Source: Metellina segmentata
Taxonomy: Eukaryota > Arthropoda > Arachnida > Araneae > Tetragnathidae
Length of the DNA: 64,000 nucleotides
Assembly (NCBI GenBank): GCA_947359465.1
Contig: OX375873.1
Location: 134,742,899-134,806,898 of the forward strand
Direction: 5' to 3'
The notes below the pieces were generated by a model, which saw nothing but the letters and a program-made list of their open reading frames with translations, was not told the DNA's origin and searched no databases. Position 1 is the stretch's first letter. Each line of letters starts with the position of its first letter. Shown in pieces: positions 57,135 to 64,000 of this stretch. Position numbers and translations under genes: made by a program.

Positions 57135-58432
57135 AACTACTTTATAGGTTCAACTGCTTAATGTACTTAAGGTTACAACTGCTATAACGGCCGTAGTCTA
57201 AATTCTTTCATGCTGAGATTCTTATAAGTTTCAAGGTACAGTAGTCAAAATAAAAATCGGCTCACCCGATCCCAATTGCACAATTTACATCACAGAACAA
57301 GACGGATGGTTTCAATCGATAGGGATGAATGTTTTCTATAAATATCAGTGTTTAAAATTTATCTAAGGGGCCGTCATATTAAATTAAGTGCTTGCTCCGA
57401 TAATTTCTATACGAATCCCCATCTTTTATCATAGATTTGGATTCTACACAAAATTTCTGGCTGATTTGATGAAAAAATAATGTTAAACGGCGTAAAATTA
57501 ACCGAAAAAATCCATAAAAACCATTGAGGGAGCGTATAACTGTTCGGAGTTCAATCATTATAAATATTAATGAAGACGTGTAGTGACCGTCGCAGTCAAG
57601 AACCTGTTGCAGCCGCCTTGGTATGGAGTCCATTAAGATGGTGACAAAGTCAGAATCCATTCTGATCGAATCCCAGGATCTGTTGGCAGAAATTTTTGTT
57701 TTAATTTTATGAACAATCCCCAATAACGATAATAATAATCGAATTTTGCAAACAGTCTCACTGTGCTACTATTTATGCACGTGATGAGCTGAAATTTGGA
57801 ATTCCGATGTTTCAGTAATAGTTGAATCGTATGGAGTCAAAATTTTCCAGGTTTCTATTCACAAATTTTATGAATATTAATTTCATAATTAATAAAATAT
57901 AGTTAAATTTAGTTTGATAGTTAGAATGTTTATAGATTGTGTTTGGATTTTTGGGTAACAAAGCATGGAAAAACAATTTGGAAGGAAAATTAATGTTTTT
58001 AGCAACTATAACAAAAAACGTGAAACACCAATTTAACATTAAAAGATCTAATTTTCAAGCACTTACAAATCGGTGAAAAATCCAATAAAATTGATGAACT
58101 TTTTTTTATTTCCGTCTGAAATTGTGTGTCGAATCCAAATTTGTGATAAAAGATGGGGGTTCGTATTGAAAGTTTCGGAGCAAGCACCCAATTTAATATG
58201 AAGACGGCCCCTTAGACAATTTTTAAGTGTTGATATTTGTAGGAAACATTCATCCCTATCGATTGCCACCTTCCGTCTCGTTCTGTGATGTAAATTGTGC
58301 AATTGCGATCGGGTGAGTCGTTTTTTATTTTGACGGCTGTACAACTGTACTGGCCGTAGTTTAAATTCTTTATTGGCGTGATAAAGATACAACTGGCTGT
58401 ACCGGCCGTAGCCTAAAGGGTAACCACGACCG
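57135..58432. mobile_element. Long-armed foldback element with Tc1-type transposase scrap
   Basis: Arms of roughly 300 bases: 57250-57450 (CCATCTTTTATCATAGATTT; GGGGCCGTC at 57368) pairs with 58125-58330 (GATAAAAGATGGGGGTTCG; GACGGCCCC). The right end GCCGTAGCCTAAAGGGTAAC resembles a TTAA-type end. Between the arms the minus strand (about 57680-57545) reads WDSIRMDSDFVTILMDSIPR, then RLQQVLDCDGHYT, the C-terminus of a Tc1-like transposase. This suggests a Tc1-type element with long inverted ends. Confidence 0.75.
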
Positions 58433-58474
58433 TAAAAATTAACTTTCTTTAAGAGATAAAACAAAAACTCCATT

Positions 58475-58755
58475 CGTAACGGATTAGCCACCGGAGGGTT
58501 GCGAGTTCAATACTCGGTCCAACCACCAACACCATGTACACGGTTGTGGTGCATGTTAAATCTGTCACGATCTCACATTATGATTGGCATGATGTGGAAA
58601 TTTGGAGAGTTGGGTGATAGCTGAGGTCTGAACCTCGTCATCCGACCATGGTTCAAAATTACAGTCTTGTCTTTGGATCTTCCCTTTGGTATTGATCCCA
58701 ACAAATAGCACGTTGTGTTTGTTGTTCCAGTGCGACGGTAATGAACCACCTGCCT
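58475..58755 (+). repeat. SINE family 2, near full-length
   Basis: Head AACGGATTAGCCACCGGAGG, GAGTTCAATACTCGGTCC, body, and 3' end AATAGCACGTTGTGTTTG. Confidence 0.87.
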
Positions 58756-59724
58756 AAATACACGCTTTCTTTAAGCTTTAAGCGGTGATGCTAAAACCTC
58801 ATTCTCGCGTGCAGTTTTGATAGGCAGCGAGGGAAAGCAAAAACCCCCGAGAAATCATTCCACGCCACAAAGTACTCTTCGAAACCAAAACGATGACAAG
58901 AGCAGAAAGCGGAACCCTTCGACCCAGAAAACTCAAACAAGCGGAAAATCGCAGAACCAATCTAAACCTTTCTCCTTCTCCCGGAAGACGCCGTCCATTT
59001 TTGAGATAACAATTCCTTTTTGAGGAAACAATGCACCGCATTCTTTTAATTAAGGACTCCAAACGTTAAAACCGCTTCAACCAATAATGCGATAAATTGG
59101 TTCCTAATTGTATAATGAGACGGCAGTTCGGGAAAGGCGAAATTCGATCTTCCGTTTGTCGTTCATTTTTGTAATCGTTCCTTAACGGGATGAATTATTC
59201 ATTAAACGGGCGACGATGGAGAAGGACGTTGTTTCGACGCAAACGGAATCGAACTGCGAGTTACGCGTCCTTTTTAATTACATTACGGAATATACGTTAG
59301 TGCAGATAGCGTTTAGCGTGTCACGAAGATTAAGAATGCTGCAATGGCAGCCATTGGCGTTTAGTAAGATCTGGGAGAATGTTTACACGGCATTCCGTTC
59401 GATATGTATTATTTGAACGCAGTGATTACTGTGATGGGGATACATTGACTGGAATTAGTGTTTGCTGTTTCAATGAAGGCATACTCTACCGTTTTGGGGG
59501 GAAATGGTTCGGTAAATGAATTAACTTTTGTGTATACTTGTTTCGAACTGAATAAACAAATCGTTATCGGAGTATGAATTTCTATCTTCTATTGAAGGGT
59601 TCAGAGGCAATAGTGTGATAAGCAACGGGATGAAAATTCCGTGATAAAAAAATAAAAACAACTATTCGAGATCAAAATGATTTCTGATGGTTTGAATAAG
59701 TGCCTAATACTTGAAAGTTCAAAG
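58756..59724. other. Intron, nothing recognised
   Basis: GC content rises at 58790-59420, and plus and minus open frames exist (58817-59023, 59216-59416). None has a family match or splice sites that fit the NACHT gene. Possibly an unrecognised conserved stretch. Confidence 0.35.
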
Positions 59725-59972
59725 CAAGGTAGTTGAATTGACGTCGCACTGGAGCAACTTGCTTTTGGCGAAGGTACGGGATCAATACCTACGGAAAGGC
59801 AACACCTTCTCATTTTGAACTGCGGTCAGAAAACGAGGCCAACAACTGAGTTGGCATACCACTCTCCAACCTTCCACTCCAGGCCAACGTGAGGATATTC
59901 GAGTCCACTACAAACTTAACGTGCACAATGCACATGCCCCCTGTACACAACGGTTTTTAGGTGGATCGAGTA
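59725..59972 (-). repeat. SINE family 2, diverged
   Basis: Minus-strand body (CCAACGTGAGGATATTCGAG on plus) and tail at 59725-59760; head mostly lost. Confidence 0.75.
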
Positions 59973-61900
59973 CAGTGAGAACTTAATTCCAGTAATTAGG
60001 GCGCCTACCTGAATTACCGGTGTCAGAGTTCAAAATTGACCTAATCTTTTAAAGGAGTTTGGGACACAAAATATGAAAAAAGAGTTCGATTTTGTTTGTT
60101 ACCTTACAAAATAATATAGATATTTCTAATGACACCTAAATTTTGTTTCTACCATCTAGAACCGGAATTATTCAAGTTTTTATAAACATGACACCTGCAA
60201 ATCAAACGAACCTTTATAATTTTAAACGCTCTTTTCTCCAAATGTGTTAAATGGGATTTCAATAGTGGAAAATGGATATATATAACTTAAAACTACTGAA
60301 AAAACTACTACTCATAAATGAATGTTTCTACATTTACTTTTCAAATATGTTTATTTAATTTGTCTTCAGCAATTGTGTCTATACATATTATTTTTCTCTA
60401 TAATTTTTCGAACTTTGTATACTATGTGTTCTATGTAGTTTTTAAACAAATCTTTGAAAAAAAATTTCTAATTCTTTTAACCAAAAATCAGAAGACCGTT
60501 TATAGTATGAACTTTTAGAAGTTAATTAATGTAAAAATGAAGTGATTTGTTATGAAATATTTTAAAATATATCAATTTTGCCCCAACGTCAAAATTAAAA
60601 AACAATTCAATTTTAATATAAAATTTTTTAAAGTTTTGAAAAAAAAAATAGTTATTATAATTGCAAAATACAATGTACATACCAACAGAAAAAGTTTTAG
60701 AACAAAAACTTTGAAATTGAAGATTTTAGAATTTTGAGTCCCGGACCCCATTAAATAATGAGGAATCAAGGTAATGCAAAAATAATTTTCGGAATGAATT
60801 TAGATAAAATACAATTATTATCAAAAGAATTAACTAGAGGAACAAATGAATGCATCACGATCGCAAATACACGACGCAGTCATCATATCCATCCTCCAAA
60901 CAGGGTGTGCAGCATACATTAATTACGCAAACCAAACACGACGGTATTGAAATCGGTCTGACTTCAACGACACTTCTCATATGGGCATTCACTAATCCAT
61001 CTGTATCCGGGCGCATCGATGGTATATGCATTTCATGAGTAAACGAGAACTAATGGGTATCGACGCACATTCGATGAATTGTTAACGTCTTCCAATTACG
61101 AGCTAACTTCAGCCGTATAGGATAGAACGAGGAAACGGGTTTGATGGGCCTGCATGAGTTTATGCCTTTTGGAAACCAACCTTTCCACTTAGATTATGCT
61201 CTGCCCACCTAATATGGCATGCACTAGCACATTTAGATAAGTGCGTTAAACCCTGTAAGAGATAGCTATGAATTAGTGAAGTTCAACTGAGTGGTGGATA
61301 TGGAGGATCAGGTCACTGGATTGTCAGGCAAATTAATTGAATATATTCATACCATTAAAGTTTTGAATTATTGTTATTACAAAATTTTGGAAGACTAGGT
61401 TATCATTGTAACTCAAAATTAACCCCTTGAATGTTTCGTATTACCTTAAACATGCAACGTGGATTTCTTTTAATTTTACTGATTGAGAATTAAGGAGTAG
61501 AGAGTAAATGTAAAAACAAAGATAAATTCATTGATATTAATTAATATAAGATTGATAACCCAAACTGATATCCATAAGATCAAAATACATTAGTCTAAAA
61601 TTGAAACGCCCTCCAAAAATTGACCTGTCTATAAATAAACTTCTCAGATTGCAACTAAATGTGGAATTGTAAAAAATTGTGATGTTTCAGTTATTCGGAT
61701 ATTGAAACAAAAAGTGGCTAAATTGCAGAACTTTCCTTTTCTGTTCAATTTGCATCGAAATATAAGTGTAAAACTGAAACTCGTACCACAGTTTTACTTG
61801 TTGATGGAAAAAGATTTTAGATTGCAAGGAAATGTGGAATACAGAAAATTGTGTTCTATATTTTTAGTTCTATATATAACGAAGTTCTATATTTTGTTAT
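59973..61900. other. Intron, nothing recognised
   Basis: About 1.9 kb, very AT-rich at 60180-60720. No exon or element signal. Confidence 0.35.
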
Positions 61901-61901
61901 A

Positions 61902-62868
61902 TACTCTATAACAAAATATCGCTTTATCAAGAAAGTGTAGAATTACAGTAGTGTCGGGCTCGATCAACTTATAACAGGGCTGATTGGGGATGTATAGCCT
62001 TAAGGCCACGTTCACATGAGGCGTTTCAACACGCGTATGGCTAGGCTAGCAAGATCCCGCCATTAAATTATGTTTATTTATTCCTCTAATTAAAGTATCT
62101 ATCTTTTCGACCTTGAAGAGCGGGACTCGGATAGTCTCGCCAAACGCGCGTTTTACGCACCTCATGTGAAAGGGGCCTCAGTGATGAGTCGAGTTTCCAA
62201 CTGCGTCCTGACCACAACCGCTGACGTGTCCGCTGACGTCCAGGACAGAGTGGGGATCCTGCCATAACTATCGCACGCCATATATGTCCACAACAGGGCG
62301 TTATGGTCTGGGGTGCCATCTACTTTAATAGCCGGACCCTTTTGGTAGTCATTTCTGGCATACTTACAGCACAACGGTACGTAGACTACATTCTACGACC
62401 GGTTGTGTTACCGTTCCTTTTGCAACACCCCGGACTTACTTTTCAACAAGATAATACCCGGCCACACACGGCACGTGTTGCTATGAATTATCTTTGAGCT
62501 TTCCCAACACTTCCTTTGCCAGCTAGGTCTCCTGATCTCTATCCTATCGACCACATTTGAGACATTATGGAAAGGCGATTACAACCATCTCGGAATGTTG
62601 AGCCCGAGTTGGAGACAATTTGGCAGGAAATTCCGCAGGACACCATCCGGGAACTTTTTTAGTCTATGCCACGCCGGGTGACAGCTTGCATCCAGGCGTG
62701 GACCAACGACTTATTGACTTCTTCCCTTTGTAACGGTCAAACTCTGAAATAAATCATTCAATTGTTCTGAAATTTTATTGTTTTTTTTCTATGTATTTTC
62801 ATTATATCCACCCATTTTTATCGCAATCGGAAAACTTCTTGGTGCGTCGATTTTTTTGTTATAGAGTG
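61902..62868 (+). mobile_element. Tc1-like family B, deleted copy B4 with nested MITE
   Basis: Left end ACTCTATAACAAAATATCG, right end TTTTTTTGTTATAGAGTG, TA flanks at 61900-61901 and 62869-62870. Removing the nested MITE (62004-62177) joins TATAGCCT to CAGTGATGAGTCGAG, the first catalytic Asp region. The plus strand then reads MVWGAIYFNSRTLLVVISG, FQQDNTRPHTA and, in other frames, the SPDLYPIDH-type Glu region. The N-terminal half is missing, as in B2. Confidence 0.88.
62004..62177. mobile_element. Harbinger-like short MITE nested in B4
   Basis: Ends GGCCACGTTCACATGAGGCG and CACCTCATGTGAAAGGGGCC, inverted; flanks TAA (62001-62003) and TCA (62178-62180). 174 bp, same layout as 51283-51455. 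Confidence 0.85.
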
Positions 62869-62978
62869 TAATTGGACACTGAAACAAGGTGTGGTCAAAG
62901 GGCAGTACGTTCCAGTTTCTATGGTCATTGTTTCAAATAGTAATACCAATGAGTTAAGATGACAAGGATTCCCCTTAC

Positions 62979-63062
62979 CTTCTATCTGTCTAATGACGCA
63001 CATTATCCTCTGTTGAGCAGTCGGAGAGAGACCCAGAGCGTAATCCAATTGGTTGTACACAC
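62979..63062 (-). CDS. NWD/QUI-1-like NACHT-WD40 protein, first visible exon
   Basis: Two bases, 27 codons, one base. Acceptor CTCCTTTAG|GTGTG (63063/63062), donor GAAG|GTAAGG (62979/62978). It reads VYNQLDYALGLSPTAQQRIM then CVIRQIE, a helical segment before the linker of exon 2. It enters in phase 1, so at least one more coding exon lies above base 64000, where the N-terminal region and start codon must be. Short size makes this the least certain of the six, but phase with exon 2 is exact. There is no start codon here: the ATG-started frame on this strand begins within the intron-side sequence. Confidence 0.8.
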
Positions 63063-63780
63063 CTAAAGGAGAAGAAAATACAAATGAAATTGCACGATAC
63101 TAAATTCCACTTGTGATCAGTCTGAGCTCATAACTTAGTCGAGCTATATCAGGAAATGCCAAACTACTTTGACCATCTTCTCCTTCAAGAGTTTCTGGAC
63201 TTTTTATCGACACCTCTATTTTAGTGTTACTTAATTAGAATAGGACAATCAAAAAGTAAACTTGTGTGAAGTTTTAGGTTGTTCAATTTATAGTTAGTGT
63301 TAACGTATGTTTTCTGTGGTATTTATTATATTGGCTTAACGTCAAAGAGATACGTTTATGTATGTGACGTTTCTCTTAACATTACATAGTGGATAGGAAG
63401 GATAAATACTATGTAAAACACAAAATTTAATTTAAATAACAAATATTAAACAAGTTATTAACGTTGTCAGTGTGAACGGTGTGCTTTGTGACTTGACAAG
63501 AATAGCGATGTTGAGTTCAGAATGAGTTTTTCAGCCTTAAATTGCCACATATTCTGTAGTCATTCTTAATTGGTTTGCCATTCAGAATTAAAGGTTACAC
63601 GTACAATGATGTCTTATATTTTTCTATAGATCCCTGAGCCCCAATAGAACCCTGACAATATTATATCGACTACTTTGGCGGTCACTGATCAAGATACTGT
63701 AAGTAATCATAGATGCATCACAAAGTAATGAAACAAGTTACCCCTTAAAACTGTGATAAGTAATATACAATATATAGTAC
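63063..63780. other. Intron, nothing recognised
   Basis: No further exon of the NACHT gene was recognised here. Confidence 0.35.
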
Positions 63781-64000
63781 AAAGTCCCAAATCCGGACGT
63801 CCGAAATACGGGATTGTCCGAAATCCGGACGTTTAGCTAACCGGCGTTTTTGTTTTTTGTTTTTCTCACTTTTCCCATCATTTCGACAATTTTTAAAGAA
63901 CAATGAGTTAAACCTCGACCTAATTGATGAAGCGATTCAAAATAACGGACATCTTCAGAGTAAATACCATAGTAAAATTAGAAACTTTGCAAGTGAAAAA
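63781..64000 (+). other. Possible start of a DNA element (pogo/Tigger-like end?)
   Basis: AAGTCCCAAATCCGGACGTC and TCCGAAATCCGGACG repeat a CCGAAAT-CCGGACG word, as pogo/Tigger-type ends do. A plus-strand frame near 63897-64000 (NNELNLDLIDEAIQNNG) is open to the window edge. Weak evidence; the remainder is outside. Confidence 0.3.

Overview
The window is non-coding-rich nuclear DNA from an animal, most likely an arthropod. It is AT-rich, has spliceosomal exons with GT-AG borders, and is crowded with Tc1/mariner, hAT, Harbinger, piggyBac-like and Helitron-like DNA elements plus several tRNA-derived SINE families. I cannot name the species. Nothing in it looks prokaryotic: there are no operons, no ribosome binding sites and no CRISPR array.

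One cellular gene runs through almost the whole window on the minus strand. Six exons can be joined in order: 63062-62979, 47080-46930, 39650-39479, 36926-36720, 15890-15032 and 2935-2760. All borders are GT-AG, intron phases agree at every junction, and they give 549 codons without a stop. The product is the central part of a NACHT/STAND NTPase of the NWD1/NWD2/QUI-1 family. It has a Walker A motif (GQDGSGKS, exon 4), a Walker B strand (LVIVLD, exon 5) and the winged-helix region before the WD40 repeats (exons 5-6). The first exons lie above base 64000 and the WD40 repeats below base 2760. The five introns are about 15.9, 7.3, 2.6, 20.8 and 12.1 kb, so nearly all other sequence here is intron.

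The introns hold layers of transposons. Tc1-like family A (265, 17652, 37945, 56553) and family B (7660, 18243, 29379, 61902) occur mostly as internally deleted copies that keep the ends and the C-terminal half of the transposase. A third Tc1-like element (26785-28339) and one family B copy (29379-30779) are nearly full length but broken. A DD41D mariner-type transposase relic, hAT relics (ZBED5-like and ZMYM1-like), three mariner 3' relics and many MITEs or foldbacks fill much of the rest. SINEs of at least four head types are scattered throughout; the commonest body carries two different tRNA-like heads.

Points worth a second look are: SINEs lying 13, 26 and about 61 bases from splice sites of the NACHT gene; a 12-copy 115-bp minisatellite inside a hAT-like element; two abutting perfect palindromes (60 and 30 bp) at an internal deletion in a hAT copy; a 46-bp exact copy of a SINE piece inside another repeat; and a sequence module shared by Harbinger-like and Helitron-like elements. 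I found no convincing new multi-gene system.
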